Source: Chloroflexota bacterium (GTDB taxonomy: Bacteria > Chloroflexota > Dormibacteria > Dormibacterales > Dormibacteraceae). From it: 9,198 nt of DNA. The position numbers were made by a program, and so were the translations under genes. Position 1 is the first letter of the stretch. Each line of letters begins with the position of its first letter. Below the pieces are notes generated by a model. It had not been told where the DNA came from. It made no database searches and saw only the letters and a list, made by a program, of their open reading frames with translations. The stretch is taken from positions 1-9,198 of the forward strand of contig VBKD01000003.1 of assembly GCA_005888075.1 (NCBI GenBank), read 5' to 3'. Positions 1-6,265 of this stretch are shown here, piece by piece.

Positions 1-782
1 AACGCACGCAACGATTCGATGGCTGTGATGACGATGATCACCACGTTGATCGGAGCCATGACCGGAAAGATGACCCGAAAGAATGTCTGGGATTCGTTGG
101 CCCCGTCAACCTTCGCGGCCTCCCGGAGCATTGGGTCGACGCTTTTAAGGCCCGCCAGATACAGGACCATCACGTAGCCGATGTGCCGCCAGCTGGCGGC
201 AATCAGCACCGAGAAGAGGTTGAGACTCGGATTGCCCAGCCAATCGATGATGTGGTGGTTCTTGACCAGGCCGAAAAAGTTGTTGATGAACCCGTCGCTG
301 GGTGCGTACTGCAGCTCCCAGATGAAGCCGACGACCACCAGGGAAAGGACGACCGGTAGGTAAAACACGCTCTGGTAGATGGTCGACCCTCGCAGATTGC
401 GATCGAGCAGCACGGCCATCAGCATTCCGATCGGGGTCGAGACGAACGTGAAGAACGCAAGCCAGATGACGTTGTGTCGAAACGCCGGCCAGAAGAAGAG
501 GTAGTGAAAGAAAAGGTTCTCGTAATTCTTGAGGCCCACGAAGTTGTCGGCTGTGATGGCACCGATGCCATTCCAATTCGTGAACGAGAACAATATCGAG
601 GTCAGAGTCGGGCCCCAGATCAGGAGCAGATCAAGGGCTAGAGGCACCCCGACCATCAGCACCAGGAGACGTTTGTCGACTCGCGTCAGGACACTGAACC
701 GGCGGCCCTTCGAAGCGGAAACAATCGCCCCCGTCCCGGATGTCTTGCTCGGGGCGGGGGCGACGTCGGCGCGATTCGCCAC
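1..782 (-). CDS. Sugar ABC transporter permease, MalF/UgpA type (partial, C-terminus beyond left edge)
   Basis: Inner-membrane subunit of a carbohydrate importer; with a second permease and an ATPase it moves sugar delivered by the binding protein encoded just upstream. Reading the minus strand from GTG at 782 gives 260 codons, open to the window edge. A polar N-terminus of about 35 residues precedes a first membrane segment (about 38-62), and further hydrophobic segments follow. The family's cytoplasmic EAA loop, which contacts the ATPase, is clear from residue 221: EAAKVDGANESQTFFRVIFP. Family members are usually about 290-310 residues, so roughly 30-50 are missing. The start is 16 bp after the binding-protein stop; no strong Shine-Dalgarno is visible, and the next methionine lies inside the first membrane segment, so GTG 782 is the best start. 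The partner permease is presumably to the left. Family assignment is firm; the sugar is unknown. Confidence 0.9.
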   Translation of the reverse strand, partial: MANRADVAPAPSKTSGTGAIVSASKGRRFSVLTRVDKRLLVLMVGVPLALDLLLIWGPTLTSILFSFTNWNGIGAITADNFVGLKNYENLFFHYLFFWPAFRHNVIWLAFFTFVSTPIGMLMAVLLDRNLRGSTIYQSVFYLPVVLSLVVVGFIWELQYAPSDGFINNFFGLVKNHHIIDWLGNPSLNLFSVLIAASWRHIGYVMVLYLAGLKSVDPMLREAAKVDGANESQTFFRVIFPVMAPINVVIIVITAIESLRA

Positions 783-798
783 GTTCAGATTATGTGCC

Positions 799-2175
799 TT
801 ACTTCTCCGGCGGCAGCGAGTCCCAGAACGACTGCATCTTTCCTTGCAGGCTCGTGGTGTCGGCGTTCGGATTCTGGAGATAGGTCAGCAAGAAGCTCTG
901 CATTCCGTTCGGTCCGGCGAAGTCGGGACGCGAGTCGCGGTCGAAGAACTGAGTGATTCGCTTTGCGCTGCCGATGATCTGCGCTGCCTTTTTCTGGAGC
1001 GCGGTGAAGTTGCTTTGATCGGCATCGCTCGCGGTCGGCAAAAGACCCGGCGCGTTCTGGAACATGATGCCCTGCGTCGAGCCTTTCGCCCAGAACTTCA
1101 ACCAAGCCTTGGCCTGGCCGGTGTCGTCCTTGAGCGTGCGCGACTTCTTGCTCATCATCCAGACGTCGATCGGCGCGTCAAGCGCCTTCTCTGCGTCGTA
1201 CTGGGTGCCCAGGTCGGGGAACGGGAAGAAATCGAGATCGGCCAAAGCGTCTGTGCCGGCTGCCTTGAACTGGTCCGACACGAATAGACCCAGCACGTAC
1301 ATTCCCGCTTTCTTGTTCACCACCAGGTCGGCCGCGTCTTGCCACTTGGTGCCGGCAAGCCCTGGCTGGTAGAACTTCGCGAGCTCAGCCCACTTCTTGA
1401 AGACATTGGTGACGCGCGAGTCGGTCCACTTCTGCTTGCCCGTGCAAAGCTCGGTGTGGAAGTCATAGCCATTCATTCGCAGGTTGATGATGTCGAAAGT
1501 GCCCTGCGCGGGCCAACCATCCTTGTCTCCCATCGAGATCGGGATCAGACCGTCGCCCTTCATCTGCGCACACAGCTTGATGAAGTCATCCCAATTGGTC
1601 GGGATCTTGTAGTTGCCGGCTTGAAAGACACTCTTGCGGTAGAAGACGGCCCATGGGTAGTAGTCGCGGGGAACACCGTAGAAGTGACCGTCGTCGCCCT
1701 TCACCGACTCCGCGAAGGCTCCGGTGAAGTTCGACTTTACGGAGTCCCAGACGTCATCGACTGGCGAGGCAAGGCCCTGGTTGGCGAAGAACCGCATCCG
1801 GTGTCCGGAAAACCAGGTCCAGACGTCTCGCGGCGTGCCCTGCAGGTAGGAGCTGATCTGGTCCTGGAATGTGCCGTGGTCGACGGTGTTCAACGTCACT
1901 TTGGTGCCGCCATTGGCGTCCGAGAAAGCCTTGACGATCGCCTCCACACCCGTGCGGGGTCCAGGGTCGGACTCGTTGCTGCCCACAGTAAGGGTGCCGC
2001 CTGTGGTCGTGCCCGTGGTGGTCGCCCCTCCGCCGCACGCGGCGATGAATGCGGCCAGGCTCCCGTAGCCCGCGATCTTCAGGATGTCTCGGCGCGAAAG
2101 ATCGAGGTTCAGGGGCAGCGTCAGGCCCGTGTACGGAACATCGATCCTGCCCTTCCCGTCCAGTGAATCACCCAT
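799..2175 (-). CDS. Sugar ABC transporter substrate-binding lipoprotein (family 1, Tat-type signal)
   Basis: Extracytoplasmic, lipid-anchored sugar receptor of a MalE/UgpB-like importer, 458 residues, usual length for the family. The N-terminus has a twin-arginine motif, SRRDILK (residues 27-33), then a short hydrophobic stretch and a lipobox ending IAAC with lipidated Cys47. A Gly/Thr-rich linker follows. The mature part has family-typical stretches such as DVWTWFSGHRMRFFANQG and YYPWAVFYRKSVF and many aromatic residues fit for sugar stacking. I start at ATG 2175 because AGGAGG lies 6 nt upstream (2182-2187); an in-frame TTG at 2190 would place the start across that Shine-Dalgarno. First gene of a minus-strand operon with the permease 16 bp downstream, divergent from a DeoR regulator that probably controls it. 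The transported sugar cannot be read from the sequence; the nearby galT suggests a galactose-containing sugar (inference). Confidence 0.92.
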   Translation of the reverse strand: MGDSLDGKGRIDVPYTGLTLPLNLDLSRRDILKIAGYGSLAAFIAACGGGATTTGTTTGGTLTVGSNESDPGPRTGVEAIVKAFSDANGGTKVTLNTVDHGTFQDQISSYLQGTPRDVWTWFSGHRMRFFANQGLASPVDDVWDSVKSNFTGAFAESVKGDDGHFYGVPRDYYPWAVFYRKSVFQAGNYKIPTNWDDFIKLCAQMKGDGLIPISMGDKDGWPAQGTFDIINLRMNGYDFHTELCTGKQKWTDSRVTNVFKKWAELAKFYQPGLAGTKWQDAADLVVNKKAGMYVLGLFVSDQFKAAGTDALADLDFFPFPDLGTQYDAEKALDAPIDVWMMSKKSRTLKDDTGQAKAWLKFWAKGSTQGIMFQNAPGLLPTASDADQSNFTALQKKAAQIIGSAKRITQFFDRDSRPDFAGPNGMQSFLLTYLQNPNADTTSLQGKMQSFWDSLPPEK

Positions 2176-2181
2176 GCGCGT

Positions 2182-2187
2182 CCTCCT
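2182..2187 (-). promoter_or_regulatory. Strong Shine-Dalgarno (AGGAGG) of the sugar-binding protein gene
   Basis: Minus-strand AGGAGG is a full match to the anti-Shine-Dalgarno core and sits 6 nt before ATG 2175. It decides the start, ruling out the TTG at 2190 that overlaps it. It is by far the strongest ribosome binding site in the window. Confidence 0.85.
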
Positions 2188-2192
2188 CAAGG

Positions 2193-2208
2193 GCCGGGGT
2201 GTTCCGGC
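2193..2208 (-). promoter_or_regulatory. Small GC hairpin in the leader of the sugar-binding protein mRNA
   Basis: GCCGG (2193-2197) and CCGGC (2204-2208) can pair around a 6-nt loop in the leader, ending 5 nt before the Shine-Dalgarno. It could modulate translation or be chance in GC-rich DNA; no riboswitch class is recognised. Confidence 0.25.
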
Positions 2209-2245
2209 TTACATTTACGGCTCTAGCTGCCAGGGAAACAGCCGA

Positions 2246-2273
2246 AAGATACAGTTTTGGTCGGTTTTGTCAA
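2246..2273 (-). promoter_or_regulatory. Sigma70-like promoter of the sugar ABC importer operon
   Basis: On the minus strand a perfect -35 TTGACA (2268-2273) is followed after 16 nt by TATCTT (2246-2251), a 4/6 match to the -10 consensus. Transcription would begin near 2239, leaving a leader of about 64 nt before ATG 2175. The spacer and -35 contain two GTTTTG copies (plus-strand 2254-2259 and 2264-2269) spaced 10 bp, one helical turn, which could be repressor contacts. The region is visibly more AT-rich than its surroundings. Confidence 0.7.
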
Positions 2274-2279
2274 CTGCCG

Positions 2280-2292
2280 CACCAATTTGGTG
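2280..2292. promoter_or_regulatory. Candidate operator: perfect inverted repeat CACCAA-T-TTGGTG
   Basis: Thirteen-bp palindrome with one central base, 6 bp upstream of the importer's -35 box and 44 bp before the divergent DeoR-type gene. The position suits a site controlling both directions. DeoR-family regulators usually act on such divergent regions, but no consensus operator of a named family member is recognised here, so the binding protein is inferred. Confidence 0.45.
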
Positions 2293-2311
2293 GCCACTAT
2301 TGCTCAAAAAT

Positions 2312-2335
2312 GATCGAAAGCGTACGATCGGCCGA
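2312..2335. promoter_or_regulatory. Cluster of short inverted repeats just before the DeoR-type gene
   Basis: GATCG (2312-2316) and CGATC (2325-2329) form an interrupted repeat around 8 bp, and TCGGCCGA (2328-2335) is a perfect 8-bp palindrome abutting the chosen ATG at 2336. They could serve autoregulation. Short GC palindromes are common by chance, so this is a weak candidate. Confidence 0.25.
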
Positions 2336-3136
2336 ATGCTGGCGGTCGAGCGCAGGCGGCTGATCGCGGAGAGTCTTCGCTCCCGCGGGGTCGTTTCAGT
2401 CGCCGATATGGCGGGCTTCCTGCGAACCACCGAGATCACGGTCCGTCGCGATTTGCGCGCGATGGCCAAAGAGGGTCTGCTCGTGCGTGCGCACGGTGGC
2501 GCAGTGCTTCCTGCCACGACCGGCCATGAGCCGAGCTACTCCGAAAAGGCGCGTCAGGCGGGATCCCAAAAAGCCTCCATCGCGCGGCTGGCCGTGGAGA
2601 TGATCCGCCCGGGCGACTCCATCCTTTTGGGCCCTGGCACCACCACCCAGGCGCTCGCGCGGCTGTTGGTCGACTTCCCGGAGTTGACGGTCGTGACCAA
2701 CTCTCTGCTCGTTGCTCAAGCCTTGATGGGAGCCAACCGAGTCGAGGTCATCCTCACAGGCGGGACCCTCCGCCGGTCGATTCACGCGCTGGTCGGATCA
2801 GCGGCCGAGGATTCCGTGCGCGCGCTGCGCGCATCGCAAGCGTTCATCTCGGGAAACGGCTTCACCGCTGCGCGCGGGCTCTCCACTCCAAGCCCTTTGG
2901 TCGCGGCGACCGATCGCGCCTTCGCCGGCGCGGCCAAGCACGTCGTCGTGTTGGCAGACCACACCAAGATCGGACAGGACACGATGTGCCAAACGGTGCC
3001 GGCGGATCGGGTCGACGTCCTGATCACCGACGATGGAGCCGATCGCGCCGAGCTGGCCGCCATCCGCGAGGCGGGGGTCGACGTGCGTGTCGCGGTCTCG
3101 GGTGCCTATGAACAATCCAAAGCCGCGGCAACCTGA
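2336..3136 (+). CDS. DeoR/GlpR-family transcriptional regulator of sugar metabolism
   Basis: Cytoplasmic repressor-type regulator, 266 residues, normal for the family. The N-terminal winged helix-turn-helix is typical: ERRRLIAESLRSRG opens the domain, TTEITVRRDLRAMAKEGLL is the recognition region and RAHGGAVLP the wing. The C-terminal sugar-phosphate sensor fold (DeoRC, isomerase-like) shows GDSILLGPGTTTQALA, LTVVTNSLLVAQAL, VILTGGTLRR and VLADHTKIG in the expected order. I chose ATG 2336 because the homologous region starts there; the frame is open upstream to 2084, but those 84 residues lack the family pattern and would run through the promoter region. TTG 2300 is an alternative. No strong Shine-Dalgarno is seen. 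First gene of an overlapping operon with galT; divergent from the importer, which it probably represses until a phosphorylated sugar binds. The effector is unknown. Confidence 0.9.
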   Translation: MLAVERRRLIAESLRSRGVVSVADMAGFLRTTEITVRRDLRAMAKEGLLVRAHGGAVLPATTGHEPSYSEKARQAGSQKASIARLAVEMIRPGDSILLGPGTTTQALARLLVDFPELTVVTNSLLVAQALMGANRVEVILTGGTLRRSIHALVGSAAEDSVRALRASQAFISGNGFTAARGLSTPSPLVAATDRAFAGAAKHVVVLADHTKIGQDTMCQTVPADRVDVLITDDGADRAELAAIREAGVDVRVAVSGAYEQSKAAAT

Positions 3137-3272
3137 GGCCGAGCCTCGTCCCACCACCTCGGTTAAACAGCCGGACGCACGCCGCCGGCTGAAAAGACGC
3201 GAGCTCACCCTCAAAGACGGGCGCTACCTGCTCGTTTATGGGTACGAATCGACCGGCTCGCAAGATGCCTGA
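3108..3272 (+). CDS. Small basic protein of unknown function between deoR-type gene and galT
   Basis: A 54-residue reading frame from ATG 3108, overlapping the regulator's end by 29 bp and the start of galT by 8 bp (ATGCCTGA holds the galT start and this stop). The first half is polar and proline-rich; the second half has a basic run, DARRRLKRREL, followed by LKDGRYLLVYGYE, which looks like a beta-strand pair and like short proteins I have seen unannotated in related phyla (recollection, not a search). Without it, 128 bp would separate two genes in an otherwise overlapping operon, which argues that it is translated. No signal peptide, membrane segment or cysteine pair. No function can be assigned; roles such as nucleic-acid binding or a GalT partner are speculation. 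Its Shine-Dalgarno is weak, so coupling to the regulator is likely. Confidence 0.6.
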   Translation: MNNPKPRQPEAEPRPTTSVKQPDARRRLKRRELTLKDGRYLLVYGYESTGSQDA

Positions 3273-4230
3273 GCTGCGGTTCGATCCGCTGCGGCGGGAG
3301 TGGGTCTCGTACAACACGGAGCGGAACGACCGCACGTTCCTGCCGACCAGCTTCTGCCCGCTGTGTCCAACCGGCGCCGACGGCACCTCGGAGGTTCCCC
3401 TCGAGGACTTCGAGGTGGTCGTGTTCGAGAACCGGTTTCCGGCGATCGGGCCTGACCGCAAGAATGGGCAGCCGTCGCGCCCGCTCGCGGCCGGGTGTGA
3501 AGTCATCGTCTATACGCCGGAGCACGCGCTCACACTCGCGCGCCTGCCTGTCGAACGTGTCCGGCTGCTGATCGATGTCTGGGCGGATCGGTACGCGGTG
3601 CTCGGCTCTCGTCCCGAGGTCCAGTACGTCTACATCTTCGAGAACAAGGGCGAGGAGATCGGCGTCACGCTGCACCACCCACACGGGCAGATCTACGCAC
3701 TGCCCTTCGTGCCCCCTGTGGCAACGATGGAGCTCGCCGCGTCGCACGAGCACCTCGCGACCACCGGAAGCTGCCTGCACTGTGCCGAGATCGACCGCGA
3801 GGAGGCGGGTCCCCGCACGCTGCTGAACACCGATTCGATGCTGGCGTTCGTTCCGAATGCGGCAAGGTGGCCATATGAAGTCCACCTGTATCCAAAGCGC
3901 CATGTGCCGTCGATCACCCACCTTGATGACAGCGAGCGGATGGACCTCGCGTCGTCGCTGCTGAGCGTCGCCAACGCGTATGACCGCCACTTCGGTTTTT
4001 CGACGCCATACGTCATGGCCATGCATCAGGCGCCGACGGACGGGCGAGCTTGGCCGGAAGCCCATGTGCACATCGAGTTCTATCCTCCCCACCGCCGCGC
4101 TGATCGCCTCAAGCATCTAGCCGGAGTGGAGCTGGGCGCCGGAACTTTCGTCAACGACACCAGACCTGAAGAGACTGCATCGCAGCTGCGCGCCGCGATG
4201 CGGACCGGTTCTAAAGTTGGAAAGGGATGA
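3265..4230 (+). CDS. galT: Galactose-1-phosphate uridylyltransferase
   Basis: Leloir-pathway enzyme of the HIT superfamily: exchanges UMP between UDP-glucose and galactose-1-phosphate, giving glucose-1-phosphate and UDP-galactose in the cytoplasm. The 321-residue product shows the zinc-site pair FCPLC (Cys31, Cys34), the ENRFPAIGP strand, and the active site H138-P-H140-G-Q142, where His140 corresponds to the uridylylated nucleophile. Late conserved blocks are YPKRHVPSITHL and AHVHIEFYPPHR, then a final helix with LKHLAGVELGAGTFVND. I start at ATG 3265, whose overlap with the preceding stop suggests coupled translation; ATG 3238 would add nine residues and has no better ribosome site. galT overlaps the next gene by 4 bp (ATGA). 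No galK or galE is in the window. The regulator and importer nearby suggest the pathway is supplied by uptake. Confidence 0.93.
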   Translation: MPELRFDPLRREWVSYNTERNDRTFLPTSFCPLCPTGADGTSEVPLEDFEVVVFENRFPAIGPDRKNGQPSRPLAAGCEVIVYTPEHALTLARLPVERVRLLIDVWADRYAVLGSRPEVQYVYIFENKGEEIGVTLHHPHGQIYALPFVPPVATMELAASHEHLATTGSCLHCAEIDREEAGPRTLLNTDSMLAFVPNAARWPYEVHLYPKRHVPSITHLDDSERMDLASSLLSVANAYDRHFGFSTPYVMAMHQAPTDGRAWPEAHVHIEFYPPHRRADRLKHLAGVELGAGTFVNDTRPEETASQLRAAMRTGSKVGKG

Positions 4231-5219
4231 CCGAGCTCAAGATCGGCGCCTTTCTGCCGCAGGGATGGCGCATGGATCTGGCGGATGTGGCCGACCCTGT
4301 CGAGAAGTTCGAGACGATGACGCGATGCGCGCAGGAGGCGGAGGAGGCGGGCTTCGACGCGGTCTTCCTGTACGACCACTTTCACACCGTACCGACACCG
4401 CAGCTCGAAACCACGTTTGAATGCTGGACGTCGATCGCAGCGCTCGCCCGCGACACAAAGACCATCCGGTTGGGTCAGATGGTCACATGCAATGGCTATA
4501 GGCCGCCGTCCCTGCTGGCGAAGATGGCCAGCTCCGTCGACGTCATGAGCCGTGGGCGCCTGATCCTCGGCATCGGCGCCGGCTGGTACGAGCACGAGTA
4601 CCAGGCTTACGGCTACGAATATCCCGAGACTCCGGAGCGGCTGCGGATGCTGCGCGAAGCTCTGCAGGTCATCAAGGCCATGTGGACGCAGGAGCGGGCG
4701 CAGTTCGAAGGTAGCTATTACAACCTCCGCGGCGCCATCAATGAACCCAAGCCGGTTCAGAAGCCGCATCCTCCGATCTGGATCGGCGGAGCGGGAGAAA
4801 AGGTCACGTTGAAGCTCGTCGCGCAGTACGGCGACGCTTGCAACTTCAACGCTGATGTGGAGACGGTCCGCCACAAGCTGGACGTTCTACGTGAGCACTG
4901 CGACACCGTTGGGCGTGATTACGACGCGGTCCTGAAGACGGTCGAGTTCTACACGATCCTGGGCGACCGGAGGGAGATAGACAGGGTGGTCGCCGACACG
5001 GCGCGGCGCACCGGACAGGACGAATCGTTTATCCGCTCCTGGCATCCGCTGTCCGGCGACGCGGAGCGCATCGCTCAGATCATCGGCGAGTACGCCGAGC
5101 TGGGCGTCGAGTACTTCGTCGTGAATTTACCCAACGCATTCGAAGGCGGCGTGATCAGCCGATTCGCGGAAGAGGTCTTTCCGAAAGTCGGCTACCGAGC
5201 GGCATCGAAGACCGCCTAG
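4227..5219 (+). CDS. LLM-class F420-dependent oxidoreductase (luciferase-like fold)
   Basis: Predicted cytoplasmic (beta/alpha)8-barrel oxidoreductase using coenzyme F420, 330 residues, full length. Diagnostic stretches in order: GAFLPQG at the first strand, EAEEAGFDAVFLYDHFH, IRLGQMVTCNGYRPPSLLAK, and the flavin-phosphate loop region RGRLILGIGAGWYEHEY (Gly115 to Tyr125), then PPIWIGGAGEKVTLKLVA. This pattern is that of the F420-dependent branch (Rv1855c-like) rather than alkanal monooxygenases. The substrate is unknown for this branch. ATG 4227 overlaps the galT stop as ATGA and is preceded by AAAGG, so it is probably translated with galT. That coupling hints at a sugar- or nucleotide-sugar-linked reaction, comparable in principle to F420-dependent glucose-6-phosphate dehydrogenase, but this is inference. 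The stop shares CTAG with the opposing lipoprotein gene. Confidence 0.88.
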   Translation: MTELKIGAFLPQGWRMDLADVADPVEKFETMTRCAQEAEEAGFDAVFLYDHFHTVPTPQLETTFECWTSIAALARDTKTIRLGQMVTCNGYRPPSLLAKMASSVDVMSRGRLILGIGAGWYEHEYQAYGYEYPETPERLRMLREALQVIKAMWTQERAQFEGSYYNLRGAINEPKPVQKPHPPIWIGGAGEKVTLKLVAQYGDACNFNADVETVRHKLDVLREHCDTVGRDYDAVLKTVEFYTILGDRREIDRVVADTARRTGQDESFIRSWHPLSGDAERIAQIIGEYAELGVEYFVVNLPNAFEGGVISRFAEEVFPKVGYRAASKTA

Positions 5220-6190
5220 GAGCCGCGACCTGGGTTGTCGGCCGTGGCCGTGACCACCGCAGAGCCCGCCTGGCCGCCCAGACCCGCCACGGTGCAGCCA
5301 ACGGTCGTGGTGTTGTTGTATCCGACATCCGGTGCGACCTGTGTCTTGCAGCTACCGAGCACCTGACCTGAAGCTGAGTCGGTCACGGTGAAAGTGACCG
5401 TCGACGGCGCTTGCGCGCCTGTCTTGCCTCCGAGATTCTTCACCACCGCGGAGACCGCGCATGGAGACGCGCAGCCCGATGCGTCCACGGACACAACGGT
5501 GTAAACCGGGGGAAGCGTGGAGAGGTTTGAGAAATCGATCACGTCTGATGGCGCCGAGATCTGGAAGTCGCGGTTGAAGTTCGAGTAACGCAGATCGGCC
5601 TTGCTGATGTTGTCGATGACCGCCCGCTGGGTTAGGTGCACCCGAAGCACCTGGTACGGGGCCGCCTCAGAGACGAAGACATCGCCTCTGGCGCCCGAAA
5701 GCTCGACCGCTTCGACTCCGTCCACCGAAAGATGGTCGACGCGCCGCGCGACCACCGATCCGAGGAACGTTGACGCGAAGGCGGCGCCGTCGGTGAAGTC
5801 GGGCAGCCGGGGCGCCTGCCGTGCCGTGCCTCTCCACCAGGAGTTGCCCGCCGCCCTCACCAGGTTCCGCGAAATCGGATCGGGACCCATGTGCGACGAA
5901 AGAAACGCCTGGCCGCGGAAGTAAGCGGTGTCGTTGAGGACGATGGCTTCGAGCCTCGTGTTCAACGTGCTTACGACCATGTGCTCGGAGGCGGGCTTGG
6001 CCACCTGCAGGTCGACCGACCATGGCCCGTCGTCCTGAGCGTATGTGCCGGTGATCTCGAAGCTCCCCGACCCGGTCAAGCTGGCGATTGCGCCGTTCTC
6101 GAGGGCGCGGGTCGACGGGGTGCCGAGGCCAAACGGCGCGCTGCAAGCGGCCATGGCGACCAGAAACGCGGCTCCCGCCAGAAGGCGCAC
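5216..6190 (-). CDS. Two-domain secreted lipoprotein of unknown function
   Basis: From GTG 6190 the product is 324 residues with a compact lipoprotein signal, RLLAGAAFLVAMAAC, so it should be exported and lipidated at the Cys near residue 16. The first domain (about 30-225) has alternating hydrophobic strands, including LTGSGSFEITGTYA and LNDTAYFRGQAF, and recalls the LppX/LprG/LolA-like lipid-binding half-barrel; I cannot confirm the family. The C-terminal 95 residues look like an immunoglobulin-like beta domain with four cysteines (GCASPC, then two single Cys) that could form two disulfides. TTG 6220 would add ten residues with poor codon use; neither start has a Shine-Dalgarno. The frame is open far upstream to 6997, but that part is antisense to the membrane protein. 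Divergent from that gene and convergent with the oxidoreductase. Confidence 0.75.
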   Translation of the reverse strand: MRLLAGAAFLVAMAACSAPFGLGTPSTRALENGAIASLTGSGSFEITGTYAQDDGPWSVDLQVAKPASEHMVVSTLNTRLEAIVLNDTAYFRGQAFLSSHMGPDPISRNLVRAAGNSWWRGTARQAPRLPDFTDGAAFASTFLGSVVARRVDHLSVDGVEAVELSGARGDVFVSEAAPYQVLRVHLTQRAVIDNISKADLRYSNFNRDFQISAPSDVIDFSNLSTLPPVYTVVSVDASGCASPCAVSAVVKNLGGKTGAQAPSTVTFTVTDSASGQVLGSCKTQVAPDVGYNNTTTVGCTVAGLGGQAGSAVVTATADNPGRGS

Positions 6191-6243
6191 GACCCTGGAA
6201 AGCGAATTGTTAGTGCCCAACCCTGAATCCAGTAACGGGTCGC

Positions 6244-6250
6244 ATACTAT
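6244..6250. promoter_or_regulatory. Candidate bidirectional -10 element in GCATACTATGC palindrome
   Basis: The 75-bp gap between the divergent genes contains an 11-bp palindrome (6242-6252, CGCATACTATGCG with flanks) giving TACTAT (6245-6250) on plus and TAGTAT (6244-6249) on minus, both fitting TANNNT. Plus-strand transcripts would start near 6257, only about 9 nt before GTG 6266, hence nearly leaderless. No convincing -35 is seen on either side. Confidence 0.45.
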
Positions 6251-6265
6251 GCGCGTTACCCCACC

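Noticed and set aside
529..1287. 252-codon plus-strand frame, and a similar 275-codon one at 1339-2166
   Set aside because: Both are antisense shadows of the permease and binding-protein genes, Arg/Val-rich without any domain pattern; the minus-strand frames show clear family motifs.
2287..2315. Plus-strand promoter for the DeoR-type gene (TTGGTG, 17 nt, ATGATC)
   Set aside because: The -10 match is poor and the -35 is simply half of the 13-bp palindrome; the real promoter cannot be placed by eye.
2084..2335. Upstream 84-residue extension of the DeoR-type protein
   Set aside because: It overlaps the binding-protein gene and the promoter region, and DeoR proteins begin close to the helix-turn-helix found at 2336.
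5239..5250. CGGCCGTGGCCG inverted repeat after the oxidoreductase as a terminator
   Set aside because: The loop is only 2-4 nt, no T-tract follows, and the bases code for the lipoprotein's C-terminus; GC-rich DNA gives many such repeats.
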